64,000 bases of DNA, from positions 434,001 through 498,000 of the forward strand of contig VZSF01001075.1 in assembly GCA_013398295.1 (NCBI GenBank), written 5' to 3'. Position 1 is the stretch's first letter. Each line of letters starts with the position of its first letter. This DNA comes from Chionis minor. Its lineage: Eukaryota > Chordata > Aves > Charadriiformes > Chionididae. Below are positions 1 through 13,190 of this stretch, in pieces. Below the pieces are notes generated by a model. The model worked only from the letters and a program-made list of their open reading frames with translations, searched no databases and was not told the DNA's origin. A program made the translations under genes and the position numbers.

Positions 1-870
1 AATCACAGCCTAATTAGTTCCAGGAAAGACTCATACTCTGTTTGTGCCTATTAAGCAAAATTTCAGCCTTTTGGAAGTTGACAGGAATGCTAGCCTTGCC
101 GTTAATGGAATTGAATTTTCATCCATTATGCTAGAAACGCAGTGGAGGGCACGTTGGAAACAGTACTATGGGTGACAGTGGTGATGCAAACTGTCCAGAT
201 GAGCACAGGCAAATCTGCATGGAATTTCAAGTACTGAAAGGCAGAGACCTTGAGAGACAAGAATTGGACATTTCAAGCTGTTGTCTCCTCATGTTGAAGA
301 CTACACGGCTCCTTTGGATTACTTCTTTTCTAAAAACATACAGATTAATGCAGAGCCAGCAGTTACCTCAAAAAGAGTAAAAAGCCTGTCTGTTGGGCTA
401 CTCGTTCTGGTGGTATGAGCCCATGAGCTCATGGATCAGTGTTGGAGTGAAAATAAAGAGAGATCCAGCTACTGAAGCACCTTTTAAAAAAGAGAATGGA
501 GAAGGGCGGTAGAGAGAAGTAGAAGGAAGAAGTAACACATAGTATTTATCCATAACAGTGACGTTTCCAGTCTTTCCCTAGATAATTCATTTTTCCATTA
601 CTGAAAATGGTTATTCTGACTGGAAGAATAACTACAGACAGCTTTTTTTAAGAAGCTCAAAAATATGAAACGAGCAAGCTACGCTTTAATAGAATTGAAT
701 CACTTCAAAGTATACATTCAAAGCCTGCTGGCAAATTTTTCGGGTGGCTGACTGCACACAGCAAAAAAACCCATATTTGTGGAGGTGTGGTTTAGCAGGC
801 CACTTCTCTGTACTGACTGATGTTTGTATATTTGTCACTTCAAAGGTGATGAATTAGAAATACCAAGCGT
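1..870. other. Non-coding stretch, nothing recognised
   Basis: Only short chance open frames are present, up to 70 codons, without recognisable protein character. Base composition is AT-rich and no repeat family was recognised. Confidence 0.5.
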
Positions 871-926
871 CATTAAAATCAATGGGAGTTTGCTCTTGAC
901 CTTACTGAGGCCAGAATTTTACCCAT
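871..926. repeat. Relic of an ancient sauropsid interspersed repeat
   Basis: The core AATCAATGGGAGTTT followed by GAGGCCAGAATTTTACCC resembles a motif very common in turtle, crocodile and bird DNA, of the type 'acttcaatgggagttt ... ggccaggatttcaccc'. I recall the motif as an old, diverged amniote repeat but cannot name the subfamily. The copy is short and has no visible ends. Assignment is by resemblance only. Confidence 0.45.
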
Positions 927-3900
927 TATCGCTGATCTCTTTGTTCTTCTATTTTGTCACTTTGGTCTGCAGCTGTGAAACTTTTGCTAACTTATGTTTT
1001 ATCTCCTATGTAGAATTGTAATCAGTACAGGATTGGCTTCCAGGGGAGCTATTCTGTACTCACCATATTATTATCAAGCTAAATTACCCTTAATACGCTG
1101 ACTTTACACTAGTTTGAGAAGTCCTGTCACTAAGCATTTTTCCCAGTGTACCAAATGTAGATTACAAGACAGCGTTGATATACCTCTTACCTACCTTAAA
1201 ATAGAACTTCGATATGTGCAGGTATGTTGTCATTTGCAGATTTGACAGGGTCTCTATGTGATAAGATCAGTATAAGCATTAAACAGGGATGTCTAAATGC
1301 ATCAGGTATTTTAAAGCAGCAAGAATCCTGTGGACAAGTAGCTAATTTCATAGAGCTGACTACAAATAAGCCTAGGACACCCAAAACATAAACGGGGGGG
1401 GGGGTTTAAACACATCTCTGCCATTTTTCTCAATGGAGTCAAGCTTTCTCTGGGAAGATGTTGGTTCTCCAGAAAAAACAGCCAAACGAAAACAAAACAA
1501 ATCACAAACAAACTGTAGTTTCATTTCGGTGCAAGCCACTTAATAGCTAAAAAAGAAAAACTGGAACTCTCGTCTCTTTTAGGACAGAAAATTAATTTCC
1601 TGAACAAGTCTGTCCCCAAAAACATTTTCTTTCAGCTGTTGTTTCTTCTGATCTCACAAGCCGCATCCACTTGTAGTTTGGCTTTTGGCCAGGAGGAAAT
1701 CCATTAATACAGCATATTGGAGATGGAAAACATGATGCAGCAATTTGTTAACGGGAGAGTATATTTTCATTGTACACGAGAAAAATCACTGATTATGTGC
1801 AGTGATAAAGATGCAGGGTCTTTTAAGCCATCTTTCTGTGTAGTGCTAAGTTCTTATTTCAGTAGGAACTGTAGTAGCTCAAAGTCTTTCCGTATCAGCT
1901 CCTTAGTGAACCAATGCAATCAAATGTGAAATGGAAAATGAGAAAAGTAATTAATATTACCAATGGCATTTGTTTAAATGTTGCTTTTCAAAAGCACTTT
2001 AATTACACTATGCTTTTCATGTTGGTTGAGTTCATTTATATAGGGAATACAATCATTAATTATCATAATTAAGACACCTGAATTCAGCCTGACTGGCATT
2101 CCTTCCACCCCGACTTGTATCGTTGTTTTATCTCTGACAGTTAGGTTTTCAATCAGATGTTATCTACTTTTTCCTAATCATTAAGAAATGCTTTACTAAT
2201 TAGCACATGAAATTCATCCTACATCAGACTGAATTGAATCAAGGTCTATTATCTTGAACAGTAAGACACTTCAGAATTCACAGTAATAGGGCATGAATAT
2301 GTGATACAGTTCATACACATTTCATGAACCTCCACGTTACCGTTATTTTTTCAAGACTCTGCAATTAGTTATGCCATTTTCAGGTCACTTAATTCTCTCT
2401 CACTGTTTAACAGTCTGTTGGATTACAATGCTCTAAAATCACGAATTAACTCTTCCTGTACCATGCTTCGCTGAGATATTTCTGTTGTCCAGTAAAGATG
2501 CATCTCTGAAATGTTCCCTCATGTCCTGAGAAACAAGCTGCCATACACACAACTCTTTCCTTGAATATTGTTTCTTAGAAAAAGAGGACATATTTTCAAC
2601 TATTATGCCAGTTCTAATTTTAATTCCTTAAAATGAATAATGAGTAACCACACATAAAACAGAAGTTCTTGCCTTATCCCCAGGACGTACAGAAATCACA
2701 CTGAAAACTTAACCATGCTCCTTCCTTGACCTTCCACTGAAGATATTGTCATCAAAGCTGCAATAGGCCTAACCAGCTTGGGACCAATCTAAACCTGATT
2801 AAAAGGTTTTAATTCTGTTTCTAGTAAACTGTCCTACATGCAAGGGAGTACACGCCCTTGCCCTTCTCTGTTCTCCGAGGCACAGTTCTGTAGTTGTGAG
2901 CAGTTCTGGTTTGCCTTGATTAAGTAAAGGAAAGGATGTTGGTTTTTATGTGTATGTACTGCTAAAGTGGCAGAACAGATGGGGTTGTGTGTTATGAAGG
3001 CCAGACTATATTATTGCACAGAGGCATTAAAATGATTCTGTACAATATTAAAGACTTCTCATTTATGTTATAAACCTTACAGGGTTACAGTCTTTATGTT
3101 CATATACTTGGCACAAATTTCAGTCAAAATCTCTTGTATGTGCATTTATTTTAAATACAAGAATTTGTGTCAGCTCGCAAACATCTACTCTGTAATGGTT
3201 CTAAAACGTGCAAATTTCTCATTTAGGCAAAATAAAAACACAGAAAATTTTTGATTACTAAAAAGTAGAATGATGTGGTATAAATCCTGGATACTTAGAC
3301 ATTCTCACAAGCCATACTTCGGTACATAAACCATAACAGCACATGGAAATCCTGCCCAGGCCTGGACTTCCTGGGCGACTACCAAAGCACAGTCAATTTA
3401 GGAGCCCATTTCCGTTATAACGAGGGATCACAACAGACCATTACTGTGTTGTTACACTAAGCAATAGCTAAATAAATCTTCCACAGTCTTCTCAAACTAT
3501 GAATGAGACATGTTTGTGGATGGTGACAACTTTTTAAGGTGGAATTGCTAGCATGACTTTTAGCTAAATATATCTTTGATAATCGTATCCAGTACTGTGT
3601 ATTTTACTGTAGAAAGTCTGAGAGCTTTCTGCCAATGCTGAAGGAACGGTGCTTACTATTGGGAAGAAAATATGGCTCTGTAGCATTGGAATAGGACCTT
3701 CTTACCTCTCCAGTCTGTATTTTAAGAGATAGAGGTAAGAAAAGCATCTCCATATTATTCAGGGATTCCAGGTACAAAGCCATGGGTACTTCTCAATACC
3801 AAGATCTAAACTGTAGCTTCTAAGTCAGGAGTGCACTTTTGTGATGTGCATCTTAAGACTGTTCATCTCTACTTTAGATCACATCAATTATCTTAAAGTA

Positions 3901-4384
3901 GCGTTGACTTTTTTTTAGAGCGATGTATTTCTGACTCATAGGGGCTACTGGAGAAAAATCCTCTCTTTTTCTATGTAATTGTATTGCGGGTTTATGAATG
4001 AAAGGGCTTGAATTTGCCATCTCTGAGTTAAACAGGAAGAAGCTGGTAGCAGAGCACTTTCCCAAGGGGACTCAGCTTTAGAAGCCATTTCCCAGCTTGC
4101 TGCCTTGGAGTCTGAGTTTCTTGACCTTAGGGATAAGTTGTAAAGGGCTTCTGTTTTCCCAGGACACAAGTGTCAAGCTTTAGTGCTTCAGGAAGTCAGT
4201 TAACAGTGTTCTTATTTAAAAGTTGAATAAGTGTCTAGAGTTTTACAGGTGTTGACTCTTTACAACCCCAGTATCTTCGAAATAATTAATCGATGAAATT
4301 CTCAGAATATCACAGAGCTTCTGAGATGGCCAAGATACAGTTTGTAACAGCCCCCGTTACATCTTTGAAAATTTAGTCTTTTAA
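927..4384. other. Non-coding stretch with one homopolymer, no gene seen
   Basis: No open frame here reads as a protein. Around 2010-2080 there is AT-rich sequence with TTAATTATCATAATTAAG (2056-2073), which would suit homeodomain binding but proves nothing. A weak MIR-like stretch near 2380-2420 was not strong enough to call. Confidence 0.45.
1394..1404 (+). repeat. Homopolymer of 11 guanines
   Basis: An uninterrupted run of 11 G lies in otherwise AT-rich DNA. It is a length-variable and sequencing-error-prone site; the true length may differ between individuals or assemblies. Confidence 0.9.
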
Positions 4385-4440
4385 GATCAGTGAAACGGCA
4401 CTTAATAGGTCTCAGTAGCACCTGTAGGATTGGGCCCATG
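4385..4440. repeat. Relic of an ancient sauropsid interspersed repeat
   Basis: The segment begins ATCAGTGAAACGG and ends CCTGTAGGATTGGGCCCA. The end resembles the frequent 'tgcaggatcgggccc' terminus of an old repeat family found widely in turtles, crocodilians and birds. It is diverged and short; the family name is not certain. Confidence 0.45.
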
Positions 4441-7400
4441 AAGCTGATTTGGCAGAGTCATTCACCTAGCTTTAGTCCTTTATTTTCAGATAAAGAGTTA
4501 CTGTGGTTGCTTAGAATTTATTCTTTTGGGGTTTCTTTCTCTAATAAATGATAGCTTATGTTGTATTTCTGTATTAAATATTCTGTTAGAAGCGTGTCAG
4601 CTATCCAGATAAGAAATTACCTCTTCCCTGTTTTTCCTTTTTAACTGTGTATCTGCTTATACGAAGCACATTCAGTGAGGAGCAGGAAAAAATACCTCAA
4701 TCAAAATAGCCATACTGCTGAAAATGGATGATTACTCGTGGGGGAAGAATGTAGGGTGGGAGAAGAGCTGCATCATACAATTCAATAGAAAATAACGTGT
4801 GTACGGAAGTGGAAGCAGGAGAGTAGCGTAGGATTTCCTTCCACAAGCAAGTATATTTTTGTAGTTCATCATTTCTCTTTAGCTGGTGTGTTCAGTTACT
4901 GCTCATCTCCCTGAGGGATTTTGATTAGTAATGGAGGAGGCTTCACCTGAAAATGGAGTAGCCTGAAATTTGACAAGTTAGAAAAATACTCTACATTTTT
5001 ATCTACATGAAAAAGTCTAGTGTTAAAAAAAGGGCGGGGGGAGGGAAGTAAACATAGTTCAACAGTCTCAAAAGGTTACTATGCCATTTATGGAAAACAG
5101 TGTTATTATGACATATAATTAATTAGTTAATTACAGAGGTATTTATTATTCTCATATGGGAAATCATACTGTAAATAGTCCATGAATCTATTTGTACCCA
5201 TAGAATCTGAAAGCAAGTAGATAATGTTCTTGCAATTCATGATCATATATACTGTGAGAGAAGGCACTGCCAAGATGATGCACTGCAACTAGAAATGAAG
5301 AGATCTGGCTTTCCAAGAAGTTAGGGATGTGCCTTTGGTCCTGAAGACTAAGGGTCCTAGGCATCAAAAGTAACATTTGTAGCTGGCTATAATGTATTTA
5401 TTATGTTGAGGCACAAACCCAGTTTTTAGCCAGCTACACTATGACTCTCGAGTGCTTTCACACAAAGGCTTTCTGTAACATTGATTTCAGCAGTTTAGTG
5501 AGTGTGAAGTGAATTCCAGGGGCGTCACTGGTTCCAGTGTTTACCCAGCAATGAGAATGTTACTAGAGTTTATAATATTTCTAAAAAATAAATTGTTTTT
5601 ATGGTATTGTGTGGTATTCCCTTTCCCATCATCTACCGCTGTGTCTTTGTTTCATCTTCCTGTTGTCTGGTATTTGCATTTAGCCTTTTGCTTTCTATGA
5701 CTGGCCTGCCTCCTAGCTCTCACCAAAATTCTTATTTTGCGGAAGAGTATCTTATCAACTTGTGCATTTTGCCTTTAAAGTTGACTGTTGGAAACTAACA
5801 TATTCCAAATGACAACCGAGCAGAAAAATATCTGCCAAAACACTACAGGTTCACACATTGGAAGGAAAATGGAAGTGTGTTGTGCAACACGTAGCACAAA
5901 GAGTGTGCCTAACAGCGAAGAATGATAGCGTCTGGCTTCTGAGCTGCAATACCGTGATCAAAATTGGCATTGCTTCCAAGTCAAAACTTTCTGTGCGAGG
6001 AGAAAGTATCCTTCTTTCTGTAATCTTTACTGCACAACAGCAGCTCTACCTTGGCAGCACCGAGAGTTGATAATGTATGATGAATAGTTTCATAGGGACT
6101 AGCTGAGCAAGAAAGTGAGAAGGAAGGCAGAGTCAGCACACTATCATTTTCCTTTAGCATTCTTTTATTTCACTCCTTCCCAGGGGCACAAGCAGCCCCA
6201 GTTTCAATTCAGAGGGATGAGCTCGCCCCATCGTGTCGCATCGTGTTTCCATATCTCATGGCTGTAGGCAGGGAGAACCATGCACTGTCTGGGGGCCTGT
6301 ATCTGCCACACATAGTCAGCAAAACAGAGGACTTGTAGCACTGGGCTGGTTACATGTGAAATTCTTATCACAGCAAAGGGAGTGGGAATTGAAAGTAAAC
6401 TGTTGGGCTGACACTCTCTGCTGAATCTGTACTGTGACTTCAACCCACCCGCAGGGAGCAACTCGGACAGGAGCTGACCTTGAATAGCAATCACAGCTTG
6501 GCCTTACTATAGGTAGCTTGTCTGTAGTTGAGCAGGACCTGTACCATTTCCCATTTCTAACAATTCCCTCAAGACGGATGTTTCAGTCTGTGAGTCTGTG
6601 CTCGTAACTCATTGCCTGTAGGACAGCTCTATCGTGAGTGTGCCCACTGTGGTCCTTCCCAGAGAAGATGAAGAATCAAGCAGACCAATGGCGTCTTCTA
6701 CGTTAAAAGGCCGATGTCGTAGTCAGAGCTGTGACTCAGCATGAGTGCCACAATGTAGAATGTTTTCTCCTCCTCACTACTCGCCATCTCTTGGTAAATG
6801 CGTGACTTCATTTATCTGTCTCACAGAATTCATGAGCTAAAAGTCCATTGTAGGGGCAGGCAAATGTAGAAAAACAGCAGAAGTGCTAGCCAAGCATAGG
6901 CATATCTGAACACATAAATACTTGATGTAGGACAAGAATTTGGAGGATAGGTGACTAAAACTTCAAATATAACAGAGCTTAAATTAAAGTTACTTTGTTC
7001 CACAATCACAAGATGCTTTTGTGTAAGAACAGACTCACAAGATGAAGAGACTGCAAAAGCAAATTGCTTATGTCCCAATATTTCACTGGTTCTTTTCTCA
7101 GCACTCTAGTTTCCACTCTTTTTACGTGCATACCAACTTCATTTTCTGACAAGTAGTTATTTTGTTTTGGTTTTGAAATAAGAAAATATAAGGTTGTAGT
7201 AAGAGTAATTTTCATGTGTTCCCCATCTCATTTTTTGTGGGTTTTTTTCCCCCAGCAGTCTCTCTCTCTCAAAATCTCTGCTAGTTGTGCTTATAAAGCA
7301 ACCCACGCATTTTCCAATAGTATTTCCACTCTCCTCCAGGATAATGTTTTTTGGACCAATATATTGTAATGTTAGAGAGAAAGAAAATATCTTCTAAGAA

Positions 7401-9245
7401 TTCATCTTATTTTCACCTTTTGATGTTCTCAGCTGCCTTTTTTCTGAAATCTGATGGGTTGCAAGACAAGATTTTAAGTATTTACAACCATTTCTAATAA
7501 ACCGCTTCATGGATATTTATGAGGTGCTGTTTTAGCAGGCTGTATTATAATATTAATCAAAATCAAGGCTGCTGCTTGGAAACACTCCAAGAGTTAGATC
7601 TTTGCTGAAATCTTTCCAGGTATCTTTATTTTCCCCGTTCCTTTTGTTTTTTGTTGTTGTTAATTTCCAGTTAAGTTATTTATCAGATGATATTTGAATA
7701 CGTATGAATACTGTTTTGACAGAAAGTCAGAGAATGCTAAAATTAATCTTTGTTTTAATGTTTATTCAACACTTTTATTTTTGTTTTCTGTTTATTTTTA
7801 AGGGAAAGGAGTATTATTAGCAGGAAAGGATACAAGGCACCCTGCTGTGCCGCTAGAATTACATTGTACAAGTTTCTGGCTTACAACTAGAAATGTCCTA
7901 CATGTTCTGAAGCCTTGTGTATGAAGTTCTGATGCAGTTTTCATCTCCATCACTTAGAGCTGTGATGAATCCAGGAGGCCAACAGGTACATTTTTAAATA
8001 CCTGCTTCAGGTTAGAGATTGTTATTTCTGGATGCTCAACTCTTACTTTTCAGGCGCACGTAGGTCAGGCGGTAAGTGTGTTGACTGATTCAAACCTCCA
8101 AGATAGTGAACAAGATTTAGAAGGTATTTTTCAGATTTAGTCCTCAACAATTTTCAGAAGTCCACAAAGGTAAGGGCAGGCCACCCAGCTATGAGGCACC
8201 CAAGAAACTGCATGTCTTTGATAATGTATGCATATATTTCTATGATGAACACATTACATCCTGCCTTTTTTTAGCATGTTAATTTAAAAGTCACTCTGAT
8301 GTCAAACAGAATCAAGACCAGAAATGATTTCTAGTATGTCATGCTTAGCGTTCAGTACTCAGGCAAAACATGCCTGCTATTTTATGAATCTCCAAGAATT
8401 ATTGCAGAATTGCTGGGGATAGGACTAAGCCAGTTCTTAGTTCTCTACTTTAATGTTATCATTTGCTCCGAAATAATTGTTCTGGTATGCAACCACACTT
8501 GAAAGCTCCATAATAAAACAAAAATCTACAGATACTGTATGAGAAAGACTAACGACATATAATATACTTAAACAAAACAGAATCAAATAAAACCAATTGA
8601 AAGAATAAAAGGTCAGTCGTGAAATATATTTCATTTCGAAGTATTTTTTAACTGTAATGATCTGAGATATTACCTGCAGCACATGTCTTTTGAAATCTTC
8701 AATATCATTTTTACTGCCTTTCCCATTGCCCTTATACTGCAGTCATTGCATTACATGAAGCTATAGTTAGAAGAAGAGATTACTGAGGGTTAGTGCTGAT
8801 CATTTCTAATTAAAACATCTCTTGTATGTTTTATTGGTGCATAGTTGGCCTTGCTATAACAAAGGTTCTTTGCTACTCAAGTGTGAAACATACTGGATTT
8901 GTGTGGACAAGTGTAGATTCATAAAATACCGAGGTTAAACCTCTGTGCATCATGTTGGAACCATCTGCTTTCTCCATCCAATAAGCTGTAACAGCTGATC
9001 TATCTGATTGCATAGAGACTCCCTCTGTTCTTACCACAATGTTTTTGTAGAATCTAATACTGTAACATTTGGTGTGTAGCTTTAGGGAATATGATGGCAA
9101 ATGTATCTGAGGGGAGATGACAAAGTCTGAGAAATAAGAAATGTTGATGTCCAAACAGTCTTACAAGAGTTTTAGGAGTTGTCATAGTCACTCTCCGTCT
9201 CTTACGAAGCTTCACTTAGTTGTTCCATATTGAATTTAACTCTAA
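4441..9245. other. Non-coding stretch, nothing recognised apart from a CT run
   Basis: About 4.8 kb without a recognisable gene or dispersed repeat. Open frames are short and carry no family signature. A short splice-site-flanked segment (8054-8071) and a 35-bp one (8135-8169) were seen but are too small to support an exon call. Confidence 0.45.
7259..7270 (+). repeat. (TC)6 microsatellite
   Basis: Six TC units follow a T/C-rich tract. A short simple repeat of ordinary type. Confidence 0.85.
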
Positions 9246-9306
9246 GGGCCCAATTCTCCACTCCATTGCACTAGTTTGATGCTGGTGTAATTCCATTGAC
9301 TTTCAC
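9246..9306. repeat. Half of an ancient palindromic amniote repeat
   Basis: The segment starts GGGCCCAATTCTCC and ends GGTGTAATTCCATTGACTTT. This resembles the old 'gggccaaattct ... ggtgtaa ... tccattgacttca' repeat common in sauropsid genomes, whose intact copies are near-palindromic. Only one arm is visible here. The family is recalled from general knowledge, and the subfamily cannot be given. Confidence 0.5.
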
Positions 9307-12304
9307 AGAAATACAACAGTTTAAGACTCATGAAAGAAAATGGCCATCAGGCCTGAAGTCATACAGACAGTAATCAATCCACTGTTACATTTTCTGTTTT
9401 GGATAGCAGTGTCACTTGGGGAATGTTACTGTTCTCAGCAGGATGTAACAGGCCATCAGTCCCTTCTGCAGCACCATCCTGAAGCTGAGAGCTGTAACAG
9501 AGTAAATTGTAAAAATCAGATATAAGGAGAGAGGAGGTATCCAAAGGACCAGCTACAGATTAGTGCATACCTCAGTAGAAGAAGCATGTCTGTCTTTATC
9601 AAAACCTCGGAGGTTTTTTACTGTTGTTATTGAAATCAGGATATTCTCATTAGTGTTGTGAACTCAGTCTGACTGAAGTTTGCAGCTGAGGTTATGCAAG
9701 TTGCCTTTAAGAGAATGTGGAAGGAAGCAGAATATGTTTTGAGGGTAGGAAGGAGGAGTATGCAGGGACAGATATCTTATATAGCAGCCTGAGTTCCCAG
9801 CAGCGTGAGCTTTTGACCGTTAGACTTGCATGGAGACTTCAGGCATAGACCTTGTAGTGAGTGATGCTCCGTTTGTGTACTAGATCATCTGTACTAGAAT
9901 GTCATACTCTGTAGCCATTGGAGATGCAAGCAAAACAAATGTGGCTTCTATTGCACAAAAAGCCTCTGGATGGGGTAGTTTTGTCTGGTCAAATCCACTT
10001 CTACATGTAAAGTCTCCCTTTCACAGTACTGAAATTGGATGGGCATTCTTGTGCAGATCCTCTGCACTAAGCTGCATTTCATCCTGATAGAATGAGTGAA
10101 TAATTAAACTTTAATTTGCCTGTGCCTACATTTCCAACACTACAAGTTTGCAGAGAAAGTGCAAACATGGTATTGTAAGGAAGGTTATATGCAGAAATCT
10201 GTTCTGATTGAGAGTGCATCAGCCTTGATGTATTCTTGCAATATTTTCCAGCAAGAGAGGGAAAGAGAAGGATGCGTTACATGAATGAAATTAACAGGGT
10301 AAAAAAGCAAATACATGAGAAATGTCAGTTCATTCTGCAGATACAATTCTTGCCAAAGTTAGGAGGGAGTAAGGTGAGCCATTATACCCATTATTGCTTT
10401 GCCATACAAAATAGGCAAATACTTCTGTTGTTTGAGACAGTTTTGCTGTTTTCCTATACTGAACTGCTGCGTTCAATTCCAGTGTTCTACAGTTCTAGCT
10501 GCTGTGCTGTAGAGAGCAAGCAGAGAAGAGGCTGTATGGCTGAATTAAAACAGCAGTCAGTAAAATCTATTGTATTTCATATCTTTAAATAATTCTGATT
10601 TGTAATTATGGAAGTTCTTTTATCCAGTGTGTTGGAGTGCTTTGAAAAGAGCACAGTTTTTACCTCTCTGTTAAGCAGCTCCACAGCATAGGTATTACTT
10701 GTTCTAATACGATATCAGCTCTTGGAAATTTAGCTCAGGTACACTTAAGCTGACAGCCTAGCAGTCAGTGCTGAAAAGGTGTTTGCCTGTGTTTGCATTT
10801 TCCAGATGCCAAGGAGATGAGGCAATGCTGAGTGAACTAAGCTGTGCTGCACTTTGAAAGCTCTGTGTAAACTGGATAAGAAATCCTGAGGCCAAGCTAC
10901 ATATTCAAACTGCTTTCTTTACTTCCAAGTACAAATGACAGAGAGTATCTGATTCCTTTCCTGGGGTTATCCGGATCGGTACTCACCTCTTTGCGATAGG
11001 ATGAGTGCTTCTGCAGTTTATGTCCCCTGTGGACCTGCCTGCAGGACGTAGCCTGGACATCACCAAAAATGGCCAGATTTTTAAGCAGAAGCATTGCCAT
11101 CTCAGACTGCCTCTCAATAATCACAGCGTGAAAAACTCTAAAAGCAAAATCCCAGTAAAGTACAGTTCAGGCAACAGGGGGCTGGTTCTTAACCTCCTCC
11201 TTGCTCTTCTGACCCAGAAGGATGTTTAATGGGAGAGGGCTTTGGAGTGGATCTCCTGCTGAAGACGAGGCCGCTCACACACTTCTGGCTAATTTCCCCT
11301 TCACTTTTGACTGAGGTGTTGGTAGCCTGAAGATTGCACTGAGTTTCGTTAATGTGCAGAGCACATTCACCCTACATTCAGAAACTAGCTGCCGTGGTCA
11401 ATTCTCCCTAAAAGCCATTTGGAAATTCAGCCTTTTTGCTTAAACTGCAACACTGCAACAATATCAGCCTTTTGCGCAGTTCATATATCAGGCTGCTGAT
11501 GCTAAAGGGGTGCATTTGATCCTTGATGAGCCTGTTAAAAACAGGTGCTCGCCCCAGGGGTTTAAGATACCCAAAGGGTTTGACTTAAATCCAACAGAAT
11601 TAAGAAACGTTAAAGGAGGATCTGCATCTTTAAAGTAGACCCATTGTGTCTCAGAGTTGTAGATAAGCTTCAGTCAGTATAAGGACAGGGGAAGTTTCAC
11701 TCCAGTAAGAGCAATGCAATTTGAAATGTTGGCAGCTGATAAGTGCAGGTGAGGATAAAGGCATGTCTGCATCATTCACTTGCATTACATTTTGAATATA
11801 TTTTTCTTTGTTGGAAAATCCTGCAGATATATTCACCCTTCTGCTATTCAATCCACATTATCTTACTGCTAGTGTGCTTAATTATATCCTTTCCACAAAA
11901 TCCTCAATTTTAATATTCCTTGGAATTATATTCTACGAATTCTCCCTAAAATAAAATGTCCTAACTGTCTCCGCAGGCCTCCAGAGACCGGTGTTTATAC
12001 TGAAAATGCAAATGAAACTATTTTTTATTCTCAATGAAGACATCTCTAGACCCCAAGATTATGCAAAGTCTTGTCCTTTTATTGCAATAACTGCATTTTC
12101 TGCTTCTGAAAAAAATTGACCCAAAGGGCCTTTCCACACTTCAGTCAAAACAAGGACTGTAGTTGAGTGATAGCTGTACATGAGGAGGTACAATTTGGAA
12201 CTCTATTAATTCTGGTAAATTCTGACACTTTTCCGTATAGATTTTGTTCATGTTTCAGTCATGCAGGGAGAAAATAATGCAGTGAGCTTTCATTTATGCT
12301 ACCT
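9307..12304. other. Non-coding stretch with one exon-like segment
   Basis: No gene is recognised. The only segment with paired splice signals and a 40-codon open frame is at 10252-10373, listed separately. The rest shows no repeat family. Confidence 0.45.
10252..10373 (+). CDS. Candidate internal exon, unidentified product (may be a pseudo-exon)
   Basis: An acceptor ending ATATTTTCCAG and a good donor AAG|GTGAGC bound 122 bp. One frame is open: two bases complete a split codon, then 40 codons, so the upstream intron would be phase 1 and the downstream one phase 0. The peptide is basic and charged (REGKRRMRYMNEINRVKKQ near its start) and might form a helix. I recognise no domain. No convincing partner exon can be fixed nearby; phase-compatible segments at 14845-14918 and 16117-16177 could follow but have weaker acceptors. 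Pseudo-exons of this quality are frequent in vertebrate introns, so this is only a lead. Confidence 0.13.
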
Positions 12305-12337
12305 GAGGTCCCTTCCAACCTACATTATTCTAGGATT
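12305..12337 (+). mobile_element. CR1 LINE 3'-tail fragment
   Basis: GAGGTCCCTTCCAACCTACA followed by TTATTCTAGGATT matches the extreme 3' end of avian CR1, where the usual tail is ATTCTATGATTCTATGA. Only about 33 bp survive or were inserted, so this is a very severely 5'-truncated copy. Orientation is plus. Confidence 0.6.
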
Positions 12338-12854
12338 ATCTGGCACTATGTATCTTTTATTTATTTGCATTGAGTTTGGTTTAACTCTTTGATAATGGGA
12401 TTCTACTCAAATGTATTGCTTCTGACTATTTTGAGTCTGCAAGTACGAGTAATGTCAAAATTTCAGTTGAACACATTTGATTATGCACTTTCATAAAGCT
12501 GGTGTTGTCCTATAATAAAGTAAAAAAATCACATCGATTTTCACTTGGCATCTAGACTCACTCTTAAGGAATGTATGTAGTAATTGATTTGTATGCTGGA
12601 GTTGCTGCAGGGTTTATTTTCAAAATGAGATTTTGGGGTAGGTTATTTTTTGTTAATTAAATATATTTAAAAGGATTTATGTTATCTTCTTGTTCATATA
12701 AACTGAATCTTCAATGACTTCTACTAAAATGTTAGGGGATCCTCTGCCATATATAACCCTTCTTGTAAGATTATATAGGAGACTGATAAATCCTTATTTT
12801 TGCATTACTTCTCTGAAACAAAATCAAATCATATTTGTTTGGTTTTCATTTTTT
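12338..12854. other. AT-rich non-coding stretch, nothing recognised
   Basis: About 0.5 kb between two CR1 pieces. No open frame or repeat is recognised. Confidence 0.5.
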
Positions 12855-13190
12855 TCATAGAATCATGGAATCACTTGGATTGGAAGAGACCTTCAAGATC
12901 ATCGAGTCCAACCATAAATCTACACTGCCAAAACCACCCCTAACCCTCAGCACCACATCTACCTGTCTTTTAAATACCTCCAGGGACGGCGATTCCACCA
13001 CCTCCCTAGGCAGCCTGTTCCAATGATAACCCTTTCGGTAAAGAAGTTTTTCCTAATATCCAACCTAAACTTCCCCTGGCACAACTTGAGGCCGTTTCCG
13101 CTTGTCCTGTCGCTTGTTACTTGGGAGAAGAGATTGACCCCCACCTCGCTATAACCTCCTTTCAGGTAGCTGTAGAGAGTGATAAGGTCC
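12855..13190 (-). mobile_element. CR1 LINE retrotransposon, 5'-truncated, minus orientation
   Basis: The plus strand opens with TCATAGAATCATGGAATCAC, the reverse complement of the CR1 tail. It continues with the usual block on splitting 'GAGTCCAACC' and 'CAGCCTGTTCCAATG'. Read on the minus strand it encodes the remnant C-terminus of CR1 ORF2, with motifs such as [16 protein letters not shown] and [11 protein letters not shown], then a frameshift. About 336 bp remain. CR1 copies normally lack their 5' part because reverse transcription starts at the 3' end. The copy is non-functional. It belongs to the same subfamily type as the copy at 24763. Confidence 0.93.

Noticed and set aside
2370..2425. 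Possible MIR-like stretch around CAGGTCACTTAATTCTCTCTC
   Set aside because: Only one block resembles MIR; no collinear second block was found.
8041..8100. tRNA-like promoter boxes (TAGGTCAGGCGG and GATTCAAACCTCC)
   Set aside because: The boxes are poor matches and no cloverleaf could be drawn; not a tRNA or a clear tRNA-derived SINE.
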